Shown here piece after piece: positions 10,596-23,429 of a stretch of 64,000 bases of DNA. The notes below the pieces were generated by a model, which saw nothing but the letters and a program-made list of their open reading frames with translations, was not told the origin of the DNA and searched no databases. Every line of letters begins with the position of its first letter. Position 1 is the first letter of the stretch. This DNA comes from Gnetum montanum. Lineage: Eukaryota; Streptophyta; Gnetopsida; Gnetales; Gnetaceae. Location of the stretch: positions 379,951 through 443,950 of the forward strand of contig MNCI01036181.1 of assembly GCA_015680685.1 (NCBI GenBank), in the 5' to 3' direction. The position numbers were made by a program, and so were the translations under genes.

Positions 10596-12660
10596 TGAAA
10601 CACCACTAATTTTGGGCTTTGACAACATAACAACAAATTTGTCTAAGTGTTAAAACTTGGGCAAAATGTTTTTTATGTCTAATGTCACGCTATGCAGTGT
10701 AGACAGCGTAGCACCCTGGAAGTCCTAACATTTGCAAAATTTTTCCTAAGTCTACCTGCTATGTTCCCTAGCATAGCTCACATAGCATCCATTCCAAGGC
10801 TAATTTTCACAAATGTCAAGCTAGAAGTGGTCAAAAGGGCACTGAGGATGGACTCAATAGTTTGGAAAATTTTCTATTCTCTAGGCTGTTAAGCTTGATA
10901 CACTCTCCAGCTTGCCTAGCTTGACACATGTCTTAGTTGCCAGTCCACCTAAGTGCCAAGCTAGGATTGTCAAAGATGCTTAGGATGGAAAAAATAGTTT
11001 GGAAAATTTTCTATATTTTGGCCTTGTTATGCTCTACTATGCTACATAGCATAGTAGAGTGTAGCATAGGTTTTAGGACTCAAATTTTCCTAAGTGTTGA
11101 ATTAGACATGGAAGGTATGTTTGGCAATTTTTCAACTTCTAGGGCTACCTATCCTACTTCATTCTTGGAGTGTGATCAGGGTCCCATGGAAAACATTGCA
11201 AGTTTTGTCAAAATTCAGCCAAAAATTGGTGTCACACTCTACTAGGCTATGCAACATAGTAGAGTGTAGCAAAGGTTCCAGAGTAAAAAACTGTCTATGT
11301 ACAGAATGAGAAGGTATTAGGCCATTCTGACATGGAAGATGTAATTTCTAGTTACTAAAATTGCTTGTCTTGCCACATCCTAGAGTGCCATTTTCAGTTT
11401 TGAAAAAATTCATGGGAAAATAGGTGCTATGCTCTGCTACACTGTGCAGCGTAGACAACATAGCAAGACAAAATCGTAAAATGTTTCGAAGTGTTCATGC
11501 TACGCTTCATCACGCTGGGCATTGTAGATAGCGTAACACTTGGAAGATGCCTCCAAAAGCTCCTAGAACTTAGCATCAACCTTCATTTTAGCTCTAGCAT
11601 CTCTCAAGTGTCCACGATTAGTAGTTTGCTTTATTTTTGCACCCCCATTTGATCCCCAAAATTGTCCCTATGCTTGACCCTACTCAGAAGAGGAGAGAAG
11701 ACATAGTCCTAGAGTGTAGGCTCCAAGCTGCATGTGTTTTGGGAATTCTTGTAGGTAGATGGTAGTTCCTTAGACTTTGGCACATGTAGTTTGGACAATA
11801 TGGTCATAGTTTGGTAGATTTTTAGTCCCTGTTCTTATCTTGTTGAGTGTAGCACCATTGAGCTTGACACTTTGAGCGTAGCATGCCAGCGTGATGCATT
11901 CACACCCATGCTATGCGGGGCCTAGGACACATGGCTTCAAATCGACATATCTCAGTAACCTTAGCTCTATAAATATCCCAGTAATCAACATTTTAATGGT
12001 TGGCTTTTGCAATTGGCTTTGGCAGAATATTGGTAAACAAAACATTGATGAGCGGCAAATCTCAGCATTCGAGCACTCCCCAACACCTGCTTCACTCCCA
12101 CACTTGAGCATGACAGCTACACCTCGCCATGCACAGAGTGATAACTATCAGTCCAGTAATCTTTAACTCCCTTACATCTATTAACACTATGTTTGCAGCA
12201 TTCCAGGGACTATGACCATACTATGTTGCTACCTCACTATGCCTATTTGACACTACATGTTAGTTGTACACATCATTTAATCAAAAGTTACACTCTCCCA
12301 ATCTCGGGGTGGTTCATTTTCTCACCTAAAATCATTCCATTTTTCTTGCAACATATATTGCAAATTATTAGCATATTTGTTTATTTCTATTATCAATATG
12401 CATTAGGACACTCACATCAATGCACTCTTGTTGTTATACATGTTATGCTCTTGGCTGGTTCCGACTCCCACATGTGATGCTCTAAAAATAGCATTCACAA
12501 ACTGTTATTAAACACCATGTAAGTCCTTGTTTAATCGTCTAGACCTTTTAGGGTTCCTTGCTTCCATTTTATTCAACATGACCCTCCCATGTACTTGGGG
12601 CTAAGTTGTACATCTTATGACCTCTTGGTGTTCTAGCCACCAACATTTTCAGATGCAACA
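10596..12660 (+). repeat. 5' LTR of element A
   Basis: It aligns with 42137-44208 from end to end, for example the shared block AATATGGTCATAGTTTGGTA. It contains several palindromic TGCTAYGCTA/TAGCRTAGCA clusters (around 10690, 11042-11069, 11240-11270 and 11425-11465). Short open frames within it are not considered genes. Confidence 0.88.
11968..11975 (+). promoter_or_regulatory. TATA box, 5' LTR of A
   Basis: TATAAATA in the context AGCTCTATAAATA. The same box sits at the matching place in the 3' LTR (43516-43523) and, with similar context, in both LTRs of element B. Confidence 0.7.
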
Positions 12661-12665
12661 GTTTT

Positions 12666-12683
12666 TGGTGCTAGAAGGAGGGC
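12666..12683 (+). other. Primer binding site of element A
   Basis: TGGTGCTAGAAGGAGGGC starts five bases after the LTR end, in the standard position, with the TGG that pairs with the tRNA CCA end. The tRNA is not identified. Element B has a decayed version (CTAACACTAGAAGGAGGG) at the same distance. Confidence 0.6.
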
Positions 12684-13141
12684 CTAAACCTCTATGCTCC
12701 TTCTATGTGCCATGGGTAATCCCATGTGCTTTCTGTACCTCTACCACTAGCAATAGGCTAGCATAAACATAACACCCCTATGGACCTGTTATGGTAGTAG
12801 CTTGATCATAGGCTAGTGTAGGAGTTGTTTACATTTCAGTTGATGCGAATTGGTCCCTGTTGATGGTTCCCCTGGAACCCTGTAGGATAAAAAGCCAAAA
12901 ACTGGGTATTGTGTCAAGCTTTGTGTTCCATGTAGCGTGAAAACCCTATCAGTGTTATAGTCCTACCTAGCATAACAAACGTAATAGCACAAATTACTAT
13001 TTTTTCAACATTTTCAGACTTTGCTATCTTTGGTCTATTTTTGGTGCAACTTACCTATTTAAGAATTTTAGCTCAAATTTTACTATATTTCACCATTTCT
13101 CACATGTTTCTTTACTTCTTATGTCCTTTTTGACATAGTAA

Positions 13142-15870
13142 AAATGAACCCACCTAGCACCTCAGTTGCACCTCAGTTGCCACCTAGAGCTTGAAGATAG
13201 CTCATCCCTTGCAACATGTGATGAATCTTGAGCAACCGCTTAGCCCAGCATGCCCACAACGGTAATCTCTTCAACTAGAACATCGATCACCCAAACACAC
13301 AACACATAATGAGGAGTGATACCACTTCTTCTATGCAAAGGTCCAAGCAATCCTATTGTTGGACCACCAAGAATTCAAAGAAAAGCATAATTTTGAAAAC
13401 ATCCATTGGAACAAAAGAGAGTTCCTTCCTACTCCTAATGCCATCATACCACTTACTAAAACATTCCAATGGATATTAAATCAACATATTCAATTTAGTG
13501 GGTCAAAAGCGCAAGACATGGCATCTCACTATGATGGGCCCCTCCACAATGGGCAAGAGGAGTTTGAATCCCATTCCAAAGGTGGTGGCCTGCTCTATGC
13601 TATAGCCTCATAGTCCACCTCTGTATTCCTTTCACACTAGTCACAGTCCTCTGCCTCTTTCATCATGGCTATAATGCTTCCACATGCTAAACCTTCCTTA
13701 GTGATAGGTAGACATCAAATGTTATCAACGCAATAGCATGTAGGGCCTTTGGCCTCCTTTCCCTTTATTATTCCTTCACAATCCATCCAATTTTTGTAGC
13801 CAACATCTGTGATGCCTATGTTACCATATGTACTTACTATGCCTACATCATAACCCCAAATAAGCCCTATTTTTGTTACCTCCTCTATGCTAATTCCACT
13901 GCCAGTAGTAGCTCCAACCTCGATTGCACGGTGGGCAGCAGCATCCTTTCCTACTATCCAGTCATCTCAGATACCATAGTATATGCAGCCCCAAATGTAT
14001 CAAGCTTTGCATATGGTACAACCAACTATGGGTCTGTGGGTTGCTCTAGCAATGGGGCAAGTAACCATTTCCATAGCACCACCAATGGTAGTCACTCCGA
14101 TAGCATCACCCACAAGGTTGTGGGTCACTCAGATGGTGCTGCTAATGGGAGCTACTCTAACAGTACCCTCAATGGGAATGGTAGCTGCATGAACAACACC
14201 ACTAATGATGGTTACTCCAACGATGCCACTAGCAGTCCAACTAATGCAACCTTTCATAACACCTCCAGTTCTAGACCAAGCCTTTCATCTTATTCAAACC
14301 CTCACTAGTGAAGTTAAGTAGCTTAAAGCCGCCAGCTCTAAAATAGTCTATGTAATGGACTTTCATTAAGATGACCCTATTAGTCCCATCATGCCCTTGC
14401 TCACGTTTCCTCCTAGAATTCAACTCCCTCAGTTTATAGAATACAATGGAGAGGGTGATCCCAATGCCCACCTAGTTACTTTTTGATCTGAGTCCCTATT
14501 GCTACAATCATGGCCACATGCAATTATTTGTGTTTTTGCCCTGTCCTTGACTAGAAAAGCTTTATACTGGTATCACATGCTTCCTTGTGCCTCTATTTTA
14601 GCTCTAGAAGAGTTACTAAATCAATTTGTAACTCTCTTAAAGTACAACTTGAAAGTAGAAGCCACCTTAGAAAAACTCATGAATGTCAAACAGGAAGCAT
14701 TAAAATGCCTCTAGAAATTCATATAATGGTGGAGTGCTTCTTTAAATGAGATTCATGCATCGATTGATGAAACCCATCTACTAGCCATTTTTAAGGATGT
14801 TGTAAATGCCTTTATCAATTCCAAGCTATACTATTTAGCACCACACTTCCTTAGCCAAGCCTTTACTTAGGAAAAAAGCATACAATATGTGATTGAGGCT
14901 AGTAGAGTCCTTGCTTACATAACTTACAAGAATGCACATGTGAAGAAAGATAAAGAAAAGGGGAAGGCCACTACAACCACTGTGGCTACTGTGTTAGGTG
15001 AAGCTAAAAAAATAACAATAAACAAGTGGCTAAGATGCCTAAGACCTCAGCCACCACTAGAAAAATGTTGAGATCTAGTAATGCGGGGACTAACCAATCC
15101 ACAACGTCATCAGCCACAATGTAGACTTCATCGAGGCCAAACTTTAAGTGTAAGGATTGCTCCAAACACACCCCTTTTCTGATTAAGCCATCAAAGCTTC
15201 TAGACTAATTACTTAGTGCTGGGTGCATTCAATATAGGAAAATGTCTAAAGATGCCCATAGGTGGAATGAGAGGTACTGTGAGATCCTTCAAGACCCCTC
15301 TGTAGCTATGCCTAATGAGCCTCAAGTACCTAAGAATTTTTTCCACAACACAAATTTTTGCTTAGCATTAAAATATGAAATTTAGCATATGATTGATCAG
15401 GGTAAGTTGGTCCTTGATGAAAATAGTCATGTTCAGCTAAAGAACCAATCTATGAACATCTATAAGGACCTGCTAAATGCTAGCAATGCAGGACATACCA
15501 TTAACACTATTAGCATTGATGATAATGTAGAGTTAACACATGAACTATTTGTTGTTTGTGTACCTTCCCAAGGTGCCAAAGCTTTAGTCTCACCTAGGCC
15601 ACATGTCCCTTTTGTCATTAAGGCATCACCACAAAGGCCCGTCACACCCTTTATAGTTAGTTCTCCCCAAGATGCTACTACAACAACTCAGGCACCCTTT
15701 ATTATAAGGGTGCCAAAACATATAGACTCCCCCTCTGTCCATAGTCCAGTGGTGGGAACTACATCACAACCTTCTCACTTAAGGAGGTGTGATAAATGTA
15801 TAGCAGACAAGATGATTGGGAATGCACTACACTATGCCCCCCTAAGCCTATCCCTTTGTTGATAGTTCCT
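13142..15870 (+). pseudogene. Element A gag
   Basis: A possible start at 13142 reads MNPPSTS. Recognisable parts follow: YHFFYAKVQA and NKREFLPTPNA (about 13320-13440, shared with B), a Ser/Thr/Asn-rich repeat stretch (13931-14308), the capsid-like Retrotrans_gag core (ALTRKALYWYHMLP near 14540 and FVTLLKYNLK near 14620), a Lys-rich stretch, and a degenerate nucleocapsid block ending in MIDQGKLVLDE near 15390. Frameshifts between these parts rule out a product. Gag would form the virus-like particle that packages the element RNA. Its neighbour downstream is the protease. Confidence 0.75.
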
Positions 15871-16049
15871 ATGGCTTTATCACCAAAATCCACCTGCATA
15901 CACACATGTGTGTAACAACCAACCCCTGAGGCTCAAAAGCCTGGACCTCAACCAAAATCCTCATCTCCTCCCACTTGGGAAATCCATCTTTTAGGATGTA
16001 TAGAGAAAAAAAAACCACCAAAAATCCAAATGGTGGACTAGATTTCTTA

Positions 16050-16960
16050 GATGTACTCACACAAGTTAGATAGGCTTTAAAACAAAAAATAATATAGCTT
16101 TAAGTTTGTATGATTTAATAATGACTTCTGCAGTGCATTGTGAGGCTTTAATCCACATGTTGGCATCTATTCTTGTTAAGGAAGATATGCCAGTAGAGGA
16201 AAGAACCATCCATGCTGTCATGCTACCACCTATGGCTAAAGAGCCATGATCAATCCCTTTAACTTTTCATGATGAAGCCATTAAAGCTGATCCTGAAAGG
16301 GGTCCAGTAAGAACTGCCCCTATGTTTATAACAATTCATGTAGGTCAATATAGGATTTGTAGGGTGCATGTTCATGATGGGGCCGCAACCAACATAATTT
16401 GATTCCTTATTGTTGACAAAATGGACCTAGTGGATCAAATTAGGTCTACAACAACTACTTGTTTGAAATCATTCAATAAGGCATGCTTCATGGTTAAGGG
16501 AACCATCACTATCGATTTTGTGGTAGGGGATCAATTTCCCACTATTGTAGAATTCATCATGATAGAGGAGATTCCTGGGTTTAATTTAATGTTAGGATGA
16601 TCTTAGTTAGCCCAATTAAGGGTTGTCTCTTCACCAATACACCAAGAGATTCACCTACCCTATGCGGGTGGAGAGGTGGTGATCTATGGTAATGATGTAG
16701 CTCCTTGGGCCATCAGCAATATAGATATAGAGCAAGGGTTAGAGATTAAAGTCTCTGAAGATGCATCACCTATTTACAATACAACCTAACATTGTTCAGT
16801 AAGCAAAATAAGCAAAACTAATTATATGCGCAAGGAAACTACATGGGTAGAGTTGCCTTTTTTAGTGGCAGATGACAGCCTGGAAAAGTATCACACCAAG
16901 TCTTCTAGGCCATATTCCTTTCCTAACCCACATCAAGTTAGGAAAAAATTATGTGATTAG
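16050..16960 (+). pseudogene. Element A protease (gag-pro C-terminus)
   Basis: Key blocks in order are SLYDLIMTSAVH (about 16106), an active-site-like VHDGAATNII (about 16372), EEIPGFNLMLG (about 16570) and LPYAGGEVVI (about 16650). They align with protease regions in B and Tat-2. The DDGAAT-type block stands in for the DTG/DSG of canonical retropepsins. The reading carries stops but stays recognisable to a TAG at 16958-16960. A donor-like GTATGT follows at once (16962), so this may be the natural end of the gag-pro ORF. Confidence 0.75.
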
Positions 16961-17040
16961 GGTATGTCCCCACTTTACTCTTTTAATTCTTCTATTCTTA
17001 CCATTATTTCTTATACAGTTTTGATTTCACGTTAGTTATA

Positions 17041-17240
17041 TTATCATAGCCTGGAATGACCTTAAACTATTACATGACCCACCAAGGCCTAAAACTGGTA
17101 ACCCACTTTCTATTGCAACTATAGCTATGACATAAAATGACCTTAAACTCACTATATTCTGCAATGGCCTTAAACTATCACATGGTCCAAAATGACCTTA
17201 AACTACAACATGGCCTGAAATGGCCATCAACTTCAATTAC
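17041..17240 (+). repeat. CCTTAAACT tandem repeat, element A spacer copy 1
   Basis: Units such as ATGACCTTAAACTATCACATGG and AATGGCCTTAAACTATCACA repeat with variable spacing between the protease and the antisense gene. Confidence 0.7.
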
Positions 17241-17405
17241 AACTACATCAACAAAAATGCCAAGAAAAAGAAATAAAATAAGCATCATACTTTTTATTAA
17301 ATGGTAAATGCAATGTCTAGCTGAAAGTTATGTTTACATTCAAAGTTACAATATGGCTCGACAATGGGGTTACATCTCAAACATTTTAAAACATCAATGT
17401 ATAGA

Positions 17406-19440
17406 CTATGGCTTCTCTCCTCTATCTTTATCTATCATCCCACTAGGTCTTGCATCCTTGTCTGGATCTTACACAAGCTAGGGATAAAACAATAAACTGA
17501 TGGGTAAGCAAGAAAATATGTGAGGCTATCATGAAATAAACTATAACAAAGTATACTTAAGCAATCTGAGATGGGCTTGCATCCATTTCTGGTGGTATTC
17601 TGTTAAGGCTAGATTCCACGCACCTAAGGATTTCTTCCTTAGTCAAATTAGCCTAGTCTTCCTCCCCTAAATCAACGCCTACCAAGATTTTTCCTTTCTT
17701 CATAGTTATCCATGTGCATGGCACCAAAGAAAATGTAGAAGAAGTGGCCTCCCTAGGAGGCATGGTCATTTCCCTCTCTAGGGATTTATTGACTACTAAA
17801 TCCTTTGCAAATTTGTTGTAGGTCTGGGTAGCACCAATTGCATCAAGAAATAACTCACAACATTGATGTTCTATAGACTTATCTCTGTACCTTTGGCACT
17901 AAGCAGCACATTCCATTTTGTACATATTCTTATGATTATTTTATTCTTGGCCCCATTCATATATCTTAGTGCTATAATCTTTCCAATCTTGGTTCTTTTA
18001 AGCGAAGAGATCCATTCACAAGCATTATTTAATCGCTTCGTGCGTGGCTTCATTTTTATTTGTCACGATCGACCAATATCAAGCATAATCAATGATGGCC
18101 ATATGTCAATTTCCATTTGAGTTACCATGCACCCTTAAGAATTCATTTCATGACCATAGGTCTTCTAGCTTAGTGGCTTGACTCACCTTTTCTTTTTCAA
18201 GTTTCTAGACTTGCTTCCAGAGGTCTTCATTGATGCACCTGCACTCCCACAGTGATCATGCCAAGTGTAACTGGCATTTGGTAGCCTCATCATATATCTA
18301 ACAAGGCACCTCTATTATCTTTGATGGGAGTTTAGTCACAACTTCAACGTCAATCATCCTTCTTGGGTCCCATTTAAGTTGTGCAGTTGTTATACCAAAA
18401 ACAAGAAAATTCTAGTTATAAGGCTATAAAAAAAAGAAAAACAAGATAAATAGAAAATGCAATAGTCCAAATGCACCTATCTTAGGATCAGTTTGCTTTA
18501 GATGATCGATCATATCATCTATTATGCTTTTCATAAAAGAAAACTTATTTGGGGTTTCCACCCACACTTGTAGGTGGAAAGTGGATGAAGATTCAGGGCC
18601 TCTAATAGAAGTAGCCCTTGCTACATAATAAAACATGTTAGCATGATAAAAAGCGAGAAAAGGAGAGGAAAACAACAAGAAAGAGAGGAGAGGATGAGAG
18701 GAAAGAGGAAAAAAAAGAGCATAAAATAAATGGTAGTGCAAAGATCCTACCTAACAAAATCTTAGGGGTGAGAACGAGGCGATCACCCATCTACACACTA
18801 TCAAACAAACTAGCAAACTCACCGTCCTCAAAATGCAACCCCTCTTATTTGAGTTACCTTAAGAGTGTAGTGGATTCCTCAACTATTATATTTCCCTCAA
18901 GATATGGGACACTTTCTACAAAAGGCTACATTTTTGCTAAGGTTTCCTCTTCTGCAACAGGGGCCTCCTCTTCTGCAATAGGGGCCTCCTCATCGGTAGC
19001 AAAGACCTCTTCCAAATCTATCATGCATAAGCTAGGGTTAGAGTGCCAATCCAACATATATATACATGAAAAAATAAGAGAAAGAGATAGGCTAGCTAAA
19101 GCATACACACCAACAAACTTAGACCACACATTGTAAAATCTGATGCATAGCTTTTTACTCCTTGTTTTGATCATGTGTGAAGGTTCCGCCATAGGATGAT
19201 GCTTGTTAATTTGCAACTTTGATTTTACCATGTTCGTAATGAGATGTGCCTCCCTCACTGCATTGCCTATGTTGAGGGGGCATCTCTCCAAGGCTATTGT
19301 GTGCAAGGAACGATGGTCCTATCTGATCCTTAGACATCATGGAAAAATACTCCCCAATAGCTTCCAGAGGGTTCTAAGATGAACTGGTGTAGAATATGTG
19401 GCAAATCCATGGCTTGGATATTTGGGTATTATTTTGTACC
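17406..19440 (-). pseudogene. Antisense gene of element A, 3'-half copy 1
   Basis: On the minus strand the copy reads toward a stop at 17406-17408, after the acidic/basic tail DPDEDA...GEKP-like. Exons are visible: an acidic stretch with repeated EEAP units (18926-19306, about three repeats of roughly six residues) and a region around 18000 matching the DWKNYS exon of copy 2. Splice-like borders appear at about 17470 and 17565. This is the duplicated 3' half only. The FCP1-like exon is absent, so this copy could not make the full protein. Confidence 0.6.
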
Positions 19441-19499
19441 ATTATTTCTTGTACATTTTTGATTTTGCATTATGTTCACCTTTCACATTAGTTATATTA

Positions 19500-19745
19500 C
19501 CATGGCCTAGAACGACCTTAAACTATCACATGGCCCACCAAGGCCTAAAACTTGCAATCCACTTTCTATTTTAGCTAGAGCTATGAATTAAAATGGCCTT
19601 AAACTAACTATAGCCCAAAATGGCCTTAAACTAGCTACAGCCCAAAATGGCCTTAAACTAGCTAGGGCATGTAATGACCTTAAACTATCGCATGGCCTGA
19701 AATGACCTTAAACTACAACATGTCCTGAAATGACCTTCAACTTCA
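19500..19745 (+). repeat. CCTTAAACTAGC tandem repeat, element A spacer copy 2 (expanded)
   Basis: Regular units of about 31 bases, GCCCAAAATGGCCTTAAACT with AGCTACA or AGCTAGG linkers, repeat several times. Compared with copy 1 (17041-17240) this array has gained about 70 bases, so the array changes length by unit gain. Confidence 0.8.
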
Positions 19746-19915
19746 ATTACAACTACATCAACAAAAATGCTAGGAAAAAGAAATAAAACAAGCATCATAC
19801 TTTTTATTAAATGGTAAATCCAATGTATAGCCTAAAGTAATGTTCACATTCAGAGTTACAATATGGACCAACAATGGGGTTACATCTCAAACATTTTAAA
19901 ACATCAATGTATAGG

Positions 19916-21197
19916 CTATGGCTTCTCTCCTCTATCTTTATCTGCTGCCTTGCTAGGTCTTGCATCTTCATCTGGGTCCTATAGAAGCCAAGGATAAAAT
20001 AATAAACTGATGGGTAAGTAAGAAAACTTGTGAGGCTATCATGAAATAAATTATAACAAAGTAGACTTAACCAACCTGAGTTGGGCCCACAACCATTTCT
20101 GGTAGTATTCTATTAAGGCCAGATTCAAAACATCAAAGGATTTCTTCCTCAGTGAAATTAGCCTAGGCTTCCTCACCTAAATCAATACCTACAAATATTT
20201 TCCCTTTCTCCACAATTATCCATGTGGGTGGCCTCAGAGAAAATGTAGTAGAAGTGGCCTCCCCAGAAGGCATGGTCATTTCTCTCTCTGGGGATTCACT
20301 AACTACCAAATTCTTTGCAAATTTGTCATAGGCCTGGGTAGCACCAATTATGTTAAGGAATAACTCATGACCTCGACATTCCATAGACTCATATTTGTAC
20401 TTTTGGTGGTAAGCAGCACATTTCATTTTATACATATGCTTATGATTATTTTGTGCTTGCCCCCATTCATATACCTTAGTGCTATAATTTTTCCAATCTT
20501 GGTTCTTTTGAGCCAAGAGATCCATTCACAAGCATTATTAAATCACTTCACGTGTGAATTTTTTTTACCCCTCATGACTAACCAATATCTAGCATAATCA
20601 ATGATGGCCATATGCTAGTTTCCATCTGAGTTACCATGGGCCCGGAAGAATTTGTTTCATGACCATAGGTCTTCCAGGTTAGTGGCTTGACTCACCTTTT
20701 CTTTTTCAAGTTTCTGGACTTGCTTCCAGAGGTCTTCATTGATGCACCTACACTCCCATAGTGATCATGCCAAGTGTAATGGGCATTTGCTAGCCTCATC
20801 ATATATATGATAAGGCACCTTTGTTATCTCTGATGGAATTTTAGGCACAGCTTCAACTTCAAACATCCTTTTTGTGTCCCATTTAAGTCATGGGGCCATT
20901 ATACCAAAAACAAGAAAATGTTAGTCATAAAGCTGTAAAAAAAGAAAAATAAGATAAAAAGAAAATGTAATAGTTCAAATGCACCTATCTCAAGATCAAT
21001 TTGCTTTAGACGATCGATCATATCATCTACTATTCTTTGCATAAAAGCAACCTTATCTGGGGTTTCCACCCATGGTTGTAGATGAAAAGTGGATGAAGAT
21101 TCAAGACCTCTAAACAAAGTAGCCCTTGCTACACAATAAAACATGTTATCATGATAGAAAGGGAGAAAAGGAAAGGAAAACAACAAGAAATAGAGGA
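19916..21197 (-). pseudogene. Antisense gene of element A, copy 2, 3' exons
   Basis: Reading on the minus strand from the B insertion point, a well-kept exon at 20525-20163 (120 codons open) contains QKNQDWKNYSTKVYEWG, a His/Lys/Tyr-rich stretch, and SPEREMTMPSGEATSTTF. Element B retains ESPEREVDLPTGEIVTTSF in the same place. The exon ends at CAG before a GTTGGT donor near 20077. The last exon, PDEDARPSKAADKDRG, follows an acceptor ending TTCTATAG and stops at 19916-19918. The gene's 5' exons lie at 32774-36160 beyond element B. The function of this C-terminal part is unknown. Confidence 0.65.
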
Positions 21198-22977
21198 TGA
21201 AACACCCTAAATATCAAGGCATTCTTGCTTCATCAAGTCCTTGGAATTGAGGCAGCGTCATGACACTTCAGCATGAAATAGATGGTCTGAGTTTACACTG
21301 TCCAGTTTGGGAAATTTTTTACGTCCAGTATTGATAGGCCCAATGGACTCTTTGGCCTGCCCACCTGGGTGGTTCATCCAGTTGACAGTCTACTCAAAAG
21401 TAATGCGTGGGGTTCTCAACGGTGCTTAGGCTATGCAAAATAGTTCAGCAAGTTTTCTAGTCAAGAATTTTGCTACACTACGCTATGTAGCATAGCAAGC
21501 CTTAGAATATAGTTGCAGGTCAAAGTGCTATGCTATGCTACCCTACGCAGCATAGCATAGCATAGCAAAAGCAAGACAGAAAGGCCCACCTTACTTTGTG
21601 ATTTCAATTACACTTAGCAAGCACCCTCAGCCTTTCAAAACTAGTTTCTTTGCTCAACTTCAAGTCTTTCAACAAAACTCCTTTCACTAGAAAAGTAGCA
21701 GATAAAGAAAAAGAGCAGGCTATGTTAGCTATTATGCTATGCTATGCTATGCAGCATAGCATAGTGTAGCGATGATGCAATAATGATGAAAGGTGTCTCA
21801 GAATGCAGGATCAGCAAGTTCGCAAACTTCACATCGCAAAGAACAAAGGTAGCAGATTGTCAACACGATCTTCAAACAAACGTTTGTAATGTGAATCACG
21901 GTTAAGGCCAACTAGTATGCTATTCTATGCTATGTAGTGTAGCATAGCGTAGAAAACATGCAGAACCAGCCAGAATACTTCAAATACTTCCAACACCTGT
22001 AATTAACTCCAATGCAAACTTCTTCTTTGAACTGGTGGCTACACTATGCTACGCTACATAGTGTAGCATAGCGTAGTTGGTAGCTATGCTACCCTCCACA
22101 GCATAGCATAGTATAGCAGGCAGCTATGCTACATCGACATGCTTCACTCCTTATCTGCATCATTAGCACACCTGATCCCAACACCTCCAGTTTCAACAAC
22201 GTGATTCTAGCATGGTAAGCTTGTCAATCAATTAGCTTTGCATGTCCATGTAGCATGGACATGTCAACATCTTGTGGGTCTAGGACATGTGGCATTCAAA
22301 CTGCATCTTTCACATTCTCCTAGCCCTATAAATACCCTTATGAGAAATGCTCAAAGGGTTGGCAAGTTGGAAAATTTACATGTTGGCATTTTTGTCAATT
22401 CAAAGGGCAAAAATCGTTTGGCAAATTTGAGAAGCATTGGCAATCTTGAGCACTGTTAACATTGGTAAGTTGACAAAAATCAAATAGTTAGCATTCCCAT
22501 TTGGCATTCTGTTAGCTCCTTTCTATTGCCTTTGTAACATTTTGCATTGTTAGCTCTTGAATCCATGTTCAAGCGTACAGTCGGCTTTCTTTGAACGTCT
22601 TTGGTTACTTTCGGGATCTCTGTGCTTTCCAGCGTCACGCAAATGATTGTATCCACCTTGACAAAGTAAAGTCATAATCTTGAAGTGGTGCATTTCTTAA
22701 CTCTAGTTTACTCCATTCTCTTTCTTATCATTTTATTTTACATTGTTTTCATTTCCTTGCATATAATAATCATTATTTTACATTATAAAAATTTTTTCAA
22801 ATCACACGTTTGCAAACGATTTAGTGACACTGATTAAGTCCCTGTCTAATCAACCAGATTGTTCAAGGCACCCCGTTTCTATTTTATCTAGCATGGCCCT
22901 TGTGCAAATCAAGGCTTAAGACTATTTGACCAATGACCTCTTGGTGTTTCTAGCCTCTGACGTTTTCAATTGCTATA
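21198..22977 (+). repeat. 5' LTR of element B
   Basis: It starts TGAAACACCCTAA and ends near TTGCTATA. It matches 30978-32773 throughout. It contains about six palindromic clusters of GCTATGCTA/TAGCATAGC (21478-21500, 21527-21565, 21735-21765, 21918-21950, 22026-22076 and 22082-22120). It resembles the LTR of A in ends and layout but not base by base. Confidence 0.9.
22327..22334 (+). promoter_or_regulatory. TATA box, 5' LTR of B
   Basis: TATAAATA in the context TAGCCCTATAAATACCC, repeated at 32122-32129 in the 3' LTR. Confidence 0.7.
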
Positions 22978-23429
22978 GTTTTCTAACACTAGAAGGAGGG
23001 CTTTAATGTCATTTTCTATATTTTACAATAGTCCTATAACTTTTTTACACCCCAACATGCACTAGTGTAAACTTGACATCCTTTTGTGGTTGTTTATGCA
23101 TTGTATGATGTAGATCGGTCACTTCGACGGTTCCTTCGGAACCATGTAGGACATAAAGCCTCTAATCGCCATTTGACCCTTTTGTTTCATGGTAGGTTTG
23201 CATGCGTTTTGTACCTTATCACATACTAGCATAAAACTTGATACCTTTTTGTAGTTGTTTATGGATCATATGGTGCAAATCGGTCTCTTTGAAGGTGCCT
23301 TTGGAATCGTGCAAGACATAAAGCCTTTGATCGGTTACTGATCTCCTTATTTTTCTCATCTGCAAACTTGTTTAGCTTTGCAACAATAACTTCCTCAAGA
23401 ACTATTGCTAACACCTCTAAAGTTGAGGT
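22978..23429. other. Leader of element B with decayed primer site
   Basis: The tract CTAACACTAGAAGGAGGG at 22983-23000 corresponds to the primer site of element A. The rest of the leader holds two copies of a roughly 150-base segment (around 23040-23170 and 23220-23330) with shared AGTGTAAACTTGACATCCTT-like and AGGACATAAAGCC text. No gene is seen. Confidence 0.55.

Larger units (their letters stand above)
17003..19440. repeat. 2.4-kb tandem segmental duplication in element A, copy 1
   Basis: The copy begins ATTATTTCTTATACAG and ends ...TTTTGTACC. Immediately after, at 19441, the same sequence restarts (ATTATTTCTTGTACA). Copy 2 runs 19441-21197, is split by element B, and resumes at 32779 to about 33530. 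Each copy holds the 3' half of the antisense gene. Copy 2 has extra units of the CCTTAAACTAGC repeat near 19560-19680. Confidence 0.85.

Noticed and set aside
12193-12477. Open frames inside the LTRs of A and B (also 30890-31276, 11891-12166)
   Set aside because: They lie within LTRs, are not conserved between the paired LTRs, and look like chance frames.
18424-18741. Minus-strand frame with Phe/Leu-rich ends as a membrane protein
   Set aside because: The hydrophobic ends are A/T-rich intron-like sequence read through. Only the middle (WVETPNKFSFMKSIIDDMIDHL, in part) aligns with copy 2 and is probably an exon.
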